Assembly (NCBI GenBank): GCA_964495095.1
Contig: CAZBUH010000030.1
Coordinates: 1-19,794 of the forward strand
Source: CAZBUH01 sp964495095
GTDB taxonomy: Bacteria > Bacillota > Clostridia > Oscillospirales > Oscillospiraceae
Length of the DNA: 19,794 bases
Direction: 5' to 3'
Both the position numbers and the translations under genes were made by a program. A model generated the notes under the pieces. It worked only from the letters and a program-made list of their open reading frames with translations. It searched no databases and was not told where the DNA came from. Positions 6,494 to 12,886 of the stretch are shown piece by piece; position 1 is the stretch's first letter; every line of letters starts with the position of its first letter.

Positions 6494-7575
6494 TGAAAAA
6501 AGTGATTTCCGCTGTAATGGCGCTGGCGCTTATAGGCTGCATAAGCTTTGCTCTGGCGGGTTCCGCCGGAACGTCTCTGGACCCGCTCATATCAAAAAGC
6601 TATGCAGACGGTACATACAGAAGCTCCGTTATAGCTCAGGGGAAAAGCAATATTGATTCAGCCCTCGGCGGCGTATACGACACTGCGGTATCGAAGCTTG
6701 AGGATATTACCGGCGGCTCCGCGCCCTCGGGGTATTCCCATGCTGAAAATTACCAGCTCCTTAACCTGAAAAGCGGCGGCAGCGTCTCTGTTGTCACCGG
6801 CGGCAGCGTGGTGATTACGAAGGGCGTGGCGTCGGTGTCCGTTGCGAAGGGGACCGTGATAAACGTATCCACCGGAAAGGAAGTGCAGTCCGGGGCGTCG
6901 CTTAACCAGTACCAGAGGTACTTTGCCGCCGAGGATACGGAGGCGGTGTTCACCGTGTCCGGCTCCGGCGCGCTTATGGCCGAGGGGTGGTATAAGGCCA
7001 GCGGAGTGACCGACGACCCGGGATATACAGATGTTTTCAGCGACGTCAGCCAGGCTGACTGGTACTATGATGCCGTGTATTACTGCTATGAAAACGGGCT
7101 TTTCAGCGGCACCACCAGTACCACCTTCAGCCCGAATGCGCCAATGACGCGGGCCATGTTCGTGACCGTGCTCTACAGGATGGCCGGCAGCCCCTATGTA
7201 TATGGGACGGCGGCGTTTACTGATTTGGACTCCGCTATGTATTATATGGACGCAGTAAAATGGGCCAGCGCCAACGGTATAGTATCCGGCTATGGGGAGG
7301 GGCTTTTCGGCCCGGACGACCCAATAACGAGAGAGCAGATGGCCGTTATAATGTATAATTACGCCAGGTGGTCGGGCAGAAGCGTTTCCGTTTCCGCCGG
7401 TGTTATGAATGCGTTCCCGGACAGCGGCAGCGTTTCGGACTGGGCCAAAACCCAGATGAGCTGGGCCGTCTCCAATAAGCTGATAAACGGCTCAGACGGG
7501 TATCTCCTGCCGTCGAAAACGGCGCCCAGATGCCAGGTCGCGCAGATAGTGAAAAACTATAAGGAGACGATGTAA
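6493..7575 (+). CDS. Exported SLH-domain cell-surface protein
   Basis: 360 residues: a signal peptide (MKKVISAVMALALIGCISFA, cut near residue 25), a region of unknown function (about 27-95), a beta-rich segment (95-168: GGSVSVVTGGSVVI to QRYFAAEDTEAVFTV and EGWY), and three S-layer-homology repeats at about 180-230, 241-291 and 306-356. SLH repeats normally anchor proteins to pyruvylated secondary cell-wall polymer. The first two keep the TR motif (MTRAMFV, ITREQMA); the third has PR instead, so it may be weaker. The start is GTG at 6493, overlapping the rex stop by one base, with GGGAGG about 10 bases upstream. It is co-transcribed with rex, an odd pairing for a surface protein. A terminator follows at 7661. 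No catalytic domain is recognisable, so the role is likely structural or as an anchor. Confidence 0.88.
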   Translation: MKKVISAVMALALIGCISFALAGSAGTSLDPLISKSYADGTYRSSVIAQGKSNIDSALGGVYDTAVSKLEDITGGSAPSGYSHAENYQLLNLKSGGSVSVVTGGSVVITKGVASVSVAKGTVINVSTGKEVQSGASLNQYQRYFAAEDTEAVFTVSGSGALMAEGWYKASGVTDDPGYTDVFSDVSQADWYYDAVYYCYENGLFSGTTSTTFSPNAPMTRAMFVTVLYRMAGSPYVYGTAAFTDLDSAMYYMDAVKWASANGIVSGYGEGLFGPDDPITREQMAVIMYNYARWSGRSVSVSAGVMNAFPDSGSVSDWAKTQMSWAVSNKLINGSDGYLLPSKTAPRCQVAQIVKNYKETM

Positions 7576-7660
7576 CGCCTTTATCCGGGAAAGCGCGTCA
7601 AAAAATTTATGGCGCATGGGGCGTTGCGATTTTCGGCTTCTTTAAATGAACGGGTGATTT

Positions 7661-7686
7661 CGGGGCGGCCAGGCCGCCCCGTTTTG
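7661..7686 (+). terminator. Rho-independent terminator after rex-SLH
   Basis: An 8-base stem CGGGGCGG/CCGCCCCG (7661-7668 with 7674-7681), a 5-base loop and TTTT. It lies 85 bases past the SLH stop and 25 bases before the next start codon, so it separates the two units or attenuates entry into the HAD gene. Confidence 0.75.
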
Positions 7687-7710
7687 ATATGTAAGGAGCG
7701 GGGGGTAGAT

Positions 7711-8424
7711 ATGGAAAAAAAGATAAAAGCGGTGCTGTTTGATCTGGACGGCACGCTGCTGCCTATGGACCAGGAGAAGTTTGTAAAAATATATTTCCGG
7801 GAGCTTGTAAAGCGCTTCGGCGCAAAATACGGCGGTGAAAAGCTGATACAGACCGTATGGCAGGGCACCGGAGCCATGGTGGAAAACGACGGCTCCGCTG
7901 TGAACAGGGACGTTTTCTGGCGGTTTTTCGCAGGCGTATACGGTGAGGACGCCCTTGAGGACATGCCGGAGTTTGACGATTTTTATTTAAACGAATTCAG
8001 CAGGGCTATAGAGGCGTGCTTCATAACAGAATGGCCGAAGGCCGCAGTGGAGCTTTTAAAGGAAAAGGGCCGCAGGCTGATATTGGCCACAAATCCCATT
8101 TTCCCGCCGGCGGCCACCATAAACCGTATGCAGTGGCCGGGGCTAAGTCCGGAGGATTTTGAATACATTACCCACTACGAAAACTCCCGGTACTGCAAGC
8201 CGAATCCAGACTACTACCGGGAGATAATGGAGCTGCGGGGCCTGGAGCCCCGGGAGTGCATGATGGTGGGAAACGACGCCTATGAGGACATGAGCGCGGG
8301 CGAGCTGGGGTTTGAGACATATCTTATAACGGACTGCCTTATAAATACAAAAAACCGGGACATATCCCGGTATAAAAAGGGCAGCATGCAGGAGTTCTGC
8401 GATTTTGTAAAAGAGAATATGTAA
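7711..8424 (+). CDS. HAD family hydrolase (phosphatase-like)
   Basis: A 237-residue member of the haloacid dehalogenase superfamily, usually phosphatases acting on small phosphorylated metabolites through an aspartyl-phosphate intermediate. Motif I is FDLDGT (Asp11 nucleophile, Asp13). Motif II is at LILATNP (Thr), motif III is the Lys in YCKPNPDYY, and motif IV is GNDAYED near the end. A cap domain of about 90 residues lies between motifs I and II, as in subclass I. The start ATG at 7711 directly precedes motif I and has AAGGAG upstream; an in-frame ATG at 7609 would run through the terminator hairpin and is rejected. The substrate cannot be deduced. It ends at a strong terminator facing yabR. 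Confidence 0.9.
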   Translation: MEKKIKAVLFDLDGTLLPMDQEKFVKIYFRELVKRFGAKYGGEKLIQTVWQGTGAMVENDGSAVNRDVFWRFFAGVYGEDALEDMPEFDDFYLNEFSRAIEACFITEWPKAAVELLKEKGRRLILATNPIFPPAATINRMQWPGLSPEDFEYITHYENSRYCKPNPDYYREIMELRGLEPRECMMVGNDAYEDMSAGELGFETYLITDCLINTKNRDISRYKKGSMQEFCDFVKENM

Positions 8425-8428
8425 AGGT

Positions 8429-8461
8429 AAAGGGACAAAAAGCCGCGCTTTTTGTCCCTTT
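8429..8461. terminator. Bidirectional terminator between HAD gene and yabR
   Basis: A perfect 15-base stem (8429-8443 with 8447-8461) with a 3-base CGC loop. The stem itself carries A5 and T5 runs. It lies between two convergent genes, 4 bases after each stop region, so it probably serves both. Confidence 0.88.
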
Positions 8462-8465
8462 GCTT

Positions 8466-8924
8466 TTATCTGCTTTTTCTGCGTGAAACACGTCGGTCGG
8501 AGTATTGCTTAATGCCGGAAATTTTGCTGTCGGAATCCTGCATGAACTGCTTTAACCTGTCCTCAAAAGCCTCGTCCGCCGATTTTTCAAGGGTGGAGGC
8601 AGATTGGACAAAGCGGCCCCTGCTCCCCCCTCCGGAGGGCCTGCCGCCGGGCTTCTGATTGCTGAAGCTCCGCTGCTGAGTGTGCGGACGCTCCTCAGTG
8701 CGCTTTATGGACAGATTTATTCGCTTGTTTTCATCGATGCCGATGACCTTTACTTTGACCTCCTGCCCCTCGGACAGATGATCGTGGATGTCGTTTACGT
8801 AGGTGTTGGCAATCTCGGAGATATGCACCAGGCCTGATTTGCCGTCGGGGAAGGTGACAAAGGCTCCGAATTTTGTGATTCCGGTGACCTTACCGGTAAG
8901 GATGGCTCCCACTTCCAGCTCCAT
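8466..8924 (-). CDS. yabR: S1 RNA-binding domain protein (YabR-like)
   Basis: 152 residues. Residues 1-75 form a single S1 OB-fold (VGAILTGKVTGITKFGAFVTF, KSGLVHISEIA, EGQEVKVKVIGID, INLSIKR), which binds RNA or the ribosome. The tail is polar, Gly/Arg/Ser-rich (about 76-110) and ends in a basic segment RRVSRRKSR. In Bacillus the same gene lies just downstream of divIC, and that order (yabP-yabQ-divIC-yabR) is kept here, which supports the name. Staphylococcal and lactic-acid-bacterial relatives have been linked to post-transcriptional control. The start ATG at 8924 has only a distant GAGAGG about 13 bases upstream, so translation may be weak. It is 55 bases after divIC and last in the unit. 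Confidence 0.85.
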   Translation of the reverse strand: MELEVGAILTGKVTGITKFGAFVTFPDGKSGLVHISEIANTYVNDIHDHLSEGQEVKVKVIGIDENKRINLSIKRTEERPHTQQRSFSNQKPGGRPSGGGSRGRFVQSASTLEKSADEAFEDRLKQFMQDSDSKISGIKQYSDRRVSRRKSR

Positions 8925-8979
8925 AGGAAAAGTATAACCTCTCTCTTTCTTTTGTGTTTTTATATGTCAACTGAATTTT

Positions 8980-9270
8980 TCAGTTGCCTTCAGTGTCGAG
9001 AAAGACCTTTTCGCCCGGCATGGTAAGCCCCAGCTTTTCTCTGGCGATATCCTCGATGGTATCGGGGTCCGTGCTGTGCTCGATGTCGTACTCAAGCTCC
9101 GCGTTGGACACCGCAAGGTCATTTATCTGCTGCTGCAGGTCGTCTCTTACGGCCTGAGCCGCCTCTATCTTTCCGCGCATGGACACCAGGGTGACTGTGG
9201 CGTATATTACGAGGGCCAGCACCGCCAGCTTCGTAAACATACTTGCCTTTTTTAGTTTCAATGCCCTCAT
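8980..9270 (-). CDS. divIC: Septum formation protein DivIC/FtsL-B family
   Basis: 96 residues: a short basic N-terminus, one membrane segment (about 13-31, FTKLAVLALVIYATVTLV), then a coiled coil (about 33-67) and the conserved DTIEDIAREKLGLTMPGEKV motif of DivIC/FtsB. These bitopic proteins form a complex with FtsL and DivIB at the division septum and help activate septal peptidoglycan synthesis. Start choice is open: ATG at 9270 is touched directly by AGGGAG, too close for normal use, whereas an in-frame TTG at 9261 has the same AGGGAG 9 bases upstream, and an in-frame ATG at 9240 follows AAAAGG. The 5' part lies inside the open frame of yabQ. In Bacillus the gene also sits between yabQ and yabR. 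Confidence 0.88.
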   Translation of the reverse strand: MRALKLKKASMFTKLAVLALVIYATVTLVSMRGKIEAAQAVRDDLQQQINDLAVSNAELEYDIEHSTDPDTIEDIAREKLGLTMPGEKVFLDTEGN

Positions 9271-9727
9271 CTCCCTGCCTATTTCTGTATAGTACTTTTA
9301 TTTTATACCTCTTTTTATAATAATGGAAGATATTTTTTTGAAAAAAATAAAATTTTATAAGAAAATTTTTTACCAGCTTAAACGGTAAAGTTAGACAGTG
9401 TAACAAAAATCCAAGCCCGTCGGCCACAAGCTCACACAGTCGGAGCGAAATTTTGCTGAGTGCGGAGAAATACAGCACCGCTCCGGCCCCGGCCACGGCG
9501 GCCATGAAAATGCGGAATTCGCCCCAGCCTACCGTAAAGCCCAGGAGGAAAAGCCCCGCGGCGCCGGCAAGCCAGAAGAGTATATCGAGAAAAACCGTCG
9601 CCGCCCCAAGCCCTATCCTCCTGCGGAGCACCCGGAAAACGTCGTATAAAAACCCCATCACGCCCCCGAAGGCCAGGGACAGGGCGGCCTCCAGAAGCTG
9701 GTGGGAGACGGGGTCCAGCAGGCTCAT
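9119..9727 (-). CDS. yabQ: Spore cortex biosynthesis protein YabQ
   Basis: A membrane protein of the mother cell needed for spore cortex formation in Bacillus. Helices are visible at about residues 8-30 (LLEAALSLAFGGVMGFLYDV), 40-70 and 72-95, with the family's FGGVMGFLYDVFRVLRR segment near the start. The start ATG at 9727 overlaps the yabP stop in an ATGA, so the two are translationally coupled. A very AT-rich basic stretch encodes residues about 115-145 (KFYFFQKNIFHYYKKRYKIK). The open frame then runs 152 bases into divIC, where it reads like a shadow frame (Gly/Arg/His/Pro-rich). The true protein may end earlier through a frameshift or sequence error in the homopolymer runs at 9331-9370; stops lie just past there in both other frames. 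The family name is firm, the 3' end is not. Confidence 0.82.
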   Translation of the reverse strand: MSLLDPVSHQLLEAALSLAFGGVMGFLYDVFRVLRRRIGLGAATVFLDILFWLAGAAGLFLLGFTVGWGEFRIFMAAVAGAGAVLYFSALSKISLRLCELVADGLGFLLHCLTLPFKLVKNFLIKFYFFQKNIFHYYKKRYKIKVLYRNRQGDEGIETKKGKYVYEAGGAGPRNIRHSHPGVHARKDRGGSGRKRRPAAADK

Positions 9728-10011
9728 CGGAACAGCCTGGAGAAAAACCCCCGGCCTTCCTCCGGCTCCTCCTCATATTCCAGGGCGGCGATCCTGCCGG
9801 TGACGGATATTGTGCCGGCGTCAAGGCTCAGCTCCCCTATTTTAAGGTCGCTGCCCCGGACTATGAGAGCACCGCCGAAGGTCTCCATTATGACGATTGC
9901 GTCGTCAAAGCTCTCCACGCCCATGACGCCGGTCACAGTGAGCTTTTCCCGGTTTTCCAATGTGAGATTCTGCTTTCTGTCGGATGTGAGGTATCTTTCC
10001 TCGTATGCCAT
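9724..10011 (-). CDS. yabP: Sporulation protein YabP
   Basis: A 95-residue protein of the YabP/YqfC family, required in the mother cell for spore cortex assembly. Visible features are NLTLENREKLTVTGVMGVESFDD, the hydrophobic IVIMETFGGALIVRGSDL and the LSLDAGTISVTGRIAALEY segment, which together form the family's beta-rich core; a short acidic linker and FFSRLFR end the protein. ATG at 10011 is preferred, with GGAAGGG 10 bases upstream; a GTG at 10020 in frame would sit almost on that site. The stop overlaps the yabQ start. In Bacillus this gene depends on SigE, and a SigE-like promoter candidate is present at 10043-10071. Confidence 0.9.
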   Translation of the reverse strand: MAYEERYLTSDRKQNLTLENREKLTVTGVMGVESFDDAIVIMETFGGALIVRGSDLKIGELSLDAGTISVTGRIAALEYEEEPEEGRGFFSRLFR

Positions 10012-10042
10012 TTCAGCCACGCCCTTCCTTACGGTTTGTACA

Positions 10043-10071
10043 TTTATATTTTCCGCCGCGAAGCTTTATGC
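10043..10071 (-). promoter_or_regulatory. SigE-type promoter candidate for yabPQ
   Basis: The minus strand has GCATAAA (10071-10065), 14 bases, then AATATAAA (10050-10043). The -35 ATA to -10 ATA spacing (20 bases) fits the SigE pattern GnATA-N-CATAnnnT, but the -10 matches only about five of eight positions. The support is mostly the known SigE dependence of yabP. Confidence 0.3.
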
Positions 10072-10106
10072 CGCGAAGAGAGTGGTAAATTGTCACACGA
10101 AAAAGC

Positions 10107-10135
10107 TTGACAGAAGAGGGTAAAGATAGTAATAT
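10107..10135 (+). promoter_or_regulatory. Sigma-A promoter for the M23 peptidase gene
   Basis: TTGACA (10107-10112), a 17-base spacer and TAATAT (10130-10135). The predicted start is near 10142, about 60 bases before the start codon. Confidence 0.85.
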
Positions 10136-10141
10136 AGCGCT

Positions 10142-10166
10142 TGTAACAGTTTGTAACTTTTGTCAC
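10142..10166 (+). promoter_or_regulatory. Phased TGTAAC repeats, WalR-box-like
   Basis: TGTAAC at 10142 and again at 10152, then TGTCAC at 10161 and TGTAAA at 10182. The direct-repeat form resembles the WalR (YycF) box TGTWAH-N5-TGTWAH, but the gap is 4 rather than 5 bases. The array begins right at the predicted transcription start of a cell-wall hydrolase gene, the class of gene that WalR controls in Bacillus. Confidence 0.4.
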
Positions 10167-10202
10167 CAAAAAGCAATCTTTTGTAAACAGGAGGAAACTT
10201 AT

Positions 10203-11162
10203 TTGACCTATAATTCAAGACACACGAAGGTAATGCTCAGGGCGGCGGCGCTTGGGGCGCTGTGCCTTGTTTTCGTCCTTGAGCTTGCGGTTGGAGCGGC
10301 AAGGGCCGCGTCGGACGTCTACACCGTCAGGGTAAACGGCGAGGCGGTAGCCATGATCCAGAACAGATTTCAGGTGGAGGAGGCGGCCGAGGAAGCGGTG
10401 GAGCATCTTGCCGCCAGGGCGGGAGGCTCCCTTTCGGATAACGTCACGGTGGAGTACGGGCGGTCCGCCGGCCTCCGGGTACTTGACGAGGAGGAACTTG
10501 CGGAGCTTTTCATGAAGCGGCTCACGGTGACGAGCGCGATAAGGCGGGAAGCCGCGGAGACCGTGGCCTACAGCACGGAATATGTTTCGGTGCCCACCAT
10601 GCTCCTCGGGGATACGAAGGTTCTGCAGGAGGGAATGGACGGGGAAACGGTCTGCGCCACGATCACCGTCTATGAAAACGGAATTGAGAAAAACACACGG
10701 CGGGTAAAGAGCACTGTTATAACAGAGCCGGTGACGGAGGTCATAGCGGTAGGCTCCGCCACCTATGACTCCACCGGCAGCTATATCTGGCCCGCAGACG
10801 GAAGAACCGTCAACTCATACTTCGGCTACAGGAATGTGTCCGTCGGAAACAGCAACCACTCGGGACTGGACATCGGAGGGCATACGGGAGACCCGATTTA
10901 CGCCGCCGACGGGGGAGAGGTCGTATTCTCCGGCTATTCCGGCGGGTACGGCAACGTGGTGAAGCTTTGCCACGACGACGGGACAGTGACTATTTACGCC
11001 CATTGCAGCGAGCTGCTTGTGAGCGAGGGCGAGCGGGTGTATCAGGGCCAGCAGATAGGAAAAATCGGCGCTACCGGCACCGCCACGGGCAGCCACCTCC
11101 ACTTTGAGGTGGTGGTGGACGGCAAGTCACGGGACCCGCTGGACTATATCTCCGCCGAGTAA
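10203..11162 (+). CDS. Exported G5/M23 family peptidoglycan endopeptidase
   Basis: 319 residues: a basic N-terminus, a hydrophobic segment (about 11-36, signal peptide or membrane anchor), a G5 domain (about 119-185, ending EPVTEVIAVGS) and a C-terminal LytM-type M23 zinc endopeptidase (about 195-312). The zinc and catalytic residues are all present: His219 and Asp223 in NHSGLD, His267 in IYAHCSE, and His298/His300 in GSHLHFE. Such enzymes cut stem-peptide cross-bridges in the wall during growth or division. The start is TTG at 10203, set by AGGAGG at 10189-10194, 8 bases upstream; the open frame extends further upstream, but that part covers the promoter. It lies between two sporulation units but on the opposite strand, with a vegetative promoter, so I see no reason to call it SpoIIQ. 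Confidence 0.9.
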   Translation: MTYNSRHTKVMLRAAALGALCLVFVLELAVGAARAASDVYTVRVNGEAVAMIQNRFQVEEAAEEAVEHLAARAGGSLSDNVTVEYGRSAGLRVLDEEELAELFMKRLTVTSAIRREAAETVAYSTEYVSVPTMLLGDTKVLQEGMDGETVCATITVYENGIEKNTRRVKSTVITEPVTEVIAVGSATYDSTGSYIWPADGRTVNSYFGYRNVSVGNSNHSGLDIGGHTGDPIYAADGGEVVFSGYSGGYGNVVKLCHDDGTVTIYAHCSELLVSEGERVYQGQQIGKIGATGTATGSHLHFEVVVDGKSRDPLDYISAE

Positions 11163-11170
11163 TGCTTTTT

Positions 11171-11206
11171 GCCGGGGGCACAGCTGATTCAGGCGGCGTC
11201 CCCGGC
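11171..11206. terminator. Weak terminator-like hairpin between M23 gene and sigE
   Basis: GCCGGGG (11171-11177) pairs with CCCCGGC (11200-11206) around a 22-base loop. It is flanked by CTTTTT on the left and GCTTTT on the right. It lies between convergent genes. The long loop makes it weaker than the other terminators here. Confidence 0.35.
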
Positions 11207-11227
11207 GGATATTGCTTTTAAGAAGCT

Positions 11228-11935
11228 TTACAGTTTTTTCATTATTTCACGGCGCAGCTCGTTTATTATCCTTTTTTCAAGGCGGCTTATGTAGGACTGG
11301 GAGATGCCCATAAGGTCGGCCACCTCTTTCTGGGTGAGCTCCTTGGCGCCGCCCAGGCCGAAGCGCATGATGATTATCTCCCTTTCCCGCTGGGGAAGCG
11401 TCTCGATGGCCTGGAAAAGAAGCGCCCGGTCCACGTCGTCCTCCAGCGGCCGCATTACTGTGTCGCTGTCGGTGCCGAGGACATCGCTGAGCAGAAGCTC
11501 GTTTCCGTCCCAGTCGGTGTTCAGAGGCTCGTCGAAGGATATTTCGGAGCGCTGGGAGTTCACCTTCCGCAGGTGCATGAGTATCTCGTTTTCAATGCAC
11601 CGGGAGGCGTAGGTGGCGAGCTTTATGTTTTTTGCCGGGTCGTAGGTGTTTATGGCTTTTATAAGGCCGATGGTGCCTATGGATATAAGGTCCTCGATAT
11701 TTATCCCGGTGTTTTCAAATCTCCGGGCTATGTAGACCACCAGCCGCAGGTTGTGCTCTATAAGCACGCGCCGGGCCTCCCGCGGGTCCACCGCCAGCAT
11801 GGACACGTATTTTGTCTCCTCCGGTTTCGTAAGGGGCGGGGGAAGTGTGTCGCTGCCGCCGATGTACATAATTTCGTCCGGCTTTAGAAGGCCCAGTTTT
11901 TCGAGAATTTTTCCGATAAGCTCTCTGAGTTTCAT
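11228..11935 (-). CDS. sigE: RNA polymerase sporulation sigma factor SigE (pro-SigE)
   Basis: A 235-residue sigma factor for early mother-cell transcription during sporulation. The first 23 or so residues are the membrane-binding pro-sequence (MKLRELIGKILEKLGLLKPD); the MYIGGSDTLPPPL junction is almost the same as at the Bacillus cleavage site, so SpoIIGA should cut next to Tyr24. Region 2 follows (HNLRLVVYIARRFENTG, EDLISIGTIGLIKAINTYD, LATYASRCIENEILMHLR), then region 4 with the helix-turn-helix (ELTQKEVADLMGISQSYISRLEKR). The start ATG at 11935 has AAAGGA 8 bases upstream. It is 13 bases after spoIIGA, forming the spoIIG operon. The sigG gene that often follows in Firmicutes is absent here. 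Confidence 0.97.
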   Translation of the reverse strand: MKLRELIGKILEKLGLLKPDEIMYIGGSDTLPPPLTKPEETKYVSMLAVDPREARRVLIEHNLRLVVYIARRFENTGINIEDLISIGTIGLIKAINTYDPAKNIKLATYASRCIENEILMHLRKVNSQRSEISFDEPLNTDWDGNELLLSDVLGTDSDTVMRPLEDDVDRALLFQAIETLPQREREIIIMRFGLGGAKELTQKEVADLMGISQSYISRLEKRIINELRREIMKKL

Positions 11936-11948
11936 TTTATTTATCCTT

Positions 11949-12770
11949 TCATATAAGTATTCCGCATGTCTCGTCTGCCGAAAGGGGAGTGGGCGACAGG
12001 GCTATCCTTGGTGTTTTCACCTCTTTGCCGTTTACGGAGAGCTTATCCGGCCTGAAGGTGAGGAGAAGCCCTCTTACGCCCACGGCGGAATAGGGTATGG
12101 GCCGGAAAGCCCCCGGCGCACCGGCGAGCTTTTCCGCCGCCTCCGCCGGGTCAAGCCGCAGAATTTCCCGTATTTCCCGAGGAAAGAGGGGCAGCAGCTT
12201 TTCGAGGGACGCTACGGCGATTTTTCCGCCGGTCATGGGGTCCGAGAGGGAATTTCCGGTGTCGAAGATGCCCTCCAGGGTCATGGACGCGCCGCCGTAG
12301 CTTATTTCCGCCCGGGCGGATTCGCGGCTGACGCTGTGCTTTGCGCTGCGGCGGAATATTATGGAGAACACGAAGTAGCACAGGGCAAAGGAGAGAATGA
12401 GCAGCTTCATGCTCACCGGCACGTAAAGGCCGTTCCCGGAGTAGCCGCAGAAAATGGAGGCGGCGCAGATTACGCCGGCAAAGCCTGCGGATACGGCGAA
12501 GAATACCAGCGTGAGCCGGAAAAACCGCTTTTCCCCGCCGAACACCGCCAGCGAAAGCAGCACCCCGGTGCAGAGCTTTATGACGGGCGAGGTGAGAAAG
12601 CCAAGCTCCGGGAATACCGCGAAAACGGCGTAAACGGCTCCCAGCGCACCGCCCAGCAGACACCGGAGCCGCCGGATTCTTACGCCGCAGACCCGGGAGG
12701 AGACGACCAGGAGCAGGTAGTTTATTATAAGGTTTATAAAAAAGATGGAGTCTATGTATATTTCCCGCAT
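11949..12770 (-). CDS. spoIIGA: Sporulation sigma-E factor processing peptidase SpoIIGA
   Basis: A 273-residue membrane-bound aspartic protease that removes the pro-sequence of SigE after a signal from the forespore. The N-terminal half (1-140) has about five hydrophobic helices, beginning with the family's IYIDSIFFINLIINYLLL. The C-terminal half is the protease domain, with the catalytic Asp170 in GIFDTGNSLSDP. The start ATG at 12770 has an AAAGGGGG binding site 6 bases away that sits in a small hairpin. It is first in the operon with sigE, in the usual order. The length is slightly below that of the Bacillus protein (about 309), normal for Clostridia. Confidence 0.95.
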   Translation of the reverse strand: MREIYIDSIFFINLIINYLLLVVSSRVCGVRIRRLRCLLGGALGAVYAVFAVFPELGFLTSPVIKLCTGVLLSLAVFGGEKRFFRLTLVFFAVSAGFAGVICAASIFCGYSGNGLYVPVSMKLLILSFALCYFVFSIIFRRSAKHSVSRESARAEISYGGASMTLEGIFDTGNSLSDPMTGGKIAVASLEKLLPLFPREIREILRLDPAEAAEKLAGAPGAFRPIPYSAVGVRGLLLTFRPDKLSVNGKEVKTPRIALSPTPLSADETCGILI

Positions 12771-12786
12771 CCAAAGCCCCCTTTGG
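12771..12786 (-). promoter_or_regulatory. Hairpin over the spoIIGA ribosome binding site
   Basis: On the minus strand CCAAAG (12786-12781), GGGG, CTTTGG (12776-12771) directly touches the start codon at 12770. The Shine-Dalgarno G-run is the loop and part of the stem, so the hairpin could lower translation. Confidence 0.35.
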
Positions 12787-12793
12787 CAATATG

Positions 12794-12799
12794 ATTATA
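12794..12799 (-). promoter_or_regulatory. Putative -10 element for spoIIGA, activator-dependent type
   Basis: The minus strand has TATAAT at 12799-12794 with no -35 at 17 or 22 bases. The plus strand 12804-12816 reads TGTCGTCTGCGAA, which resembles two imperfect, overlapping Spo0A boxes (TGTCGAA). The spoIIG promoter is Spo0A-activated in Bacillus; here the boxes are degenerate. Confidence 0.25.
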
Positions 12800-12835
12800 C
12801 AGGCTGTCGTCTGCGAATAGGGTCGCTTATGGGAG

Positions 12836-12864
12836 TTGAATATAAATGTGAGACGTGATATAAT
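12836..12864 (+). promoter_or_regulatory. Sigma-A promoter for the DUF1002 gene
   Basis: TTGAAT (12836-12841), a 17-base spacer and TATAAT (12859-12864). A second possible start is the extended -10 TGCTATAAT at 12894-12902. The leader to the start codon is about 110 bases from the first promoter. Confidence 0.7.
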
Positions 12865-12886
12865 AGCCGCAAACGGCTATTATATC
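12857..12886. repeat. 30-bp palindrome covering the promoter -10
   Basis: A perfect 13-base inverted repeat GATATAATAGCCG / CGGCTATTATATC around CAAA, extendable by three pairs with one G-T. The TATAAT of the promoter at 12859-12864 is inside the left arm. A second small palindrome, CCTGTG-N7-CACAGG, lies at 12890-12908 around the second TATAAT. Confidence 0.7.

Noticed and set aside
8968..8986. Inverted repeat CAACTGAA/TTCAGTTG over the divIC stop as a terminator
   Set aside because: In the direction of divIC it is followed by an A-rich, not T-rich, stretch, so it is unlikely to end transcription before yabR.
10203..11162. M23 protein as SpoIIQ, given the sporulation neighbours
   Set aside because: It has a G5 domain, a sigma-A promoter and a WalR-like site, and is on the opposite strand to the sporulation genes; these point to a vegetative wall hydrolase.
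11751..12794. 347-codon plus-strand open frame opposite sigE/spoIIGA
   Set aside because: Antisense of two diagnostic sporulation genes; composition is that of a shadow frame.
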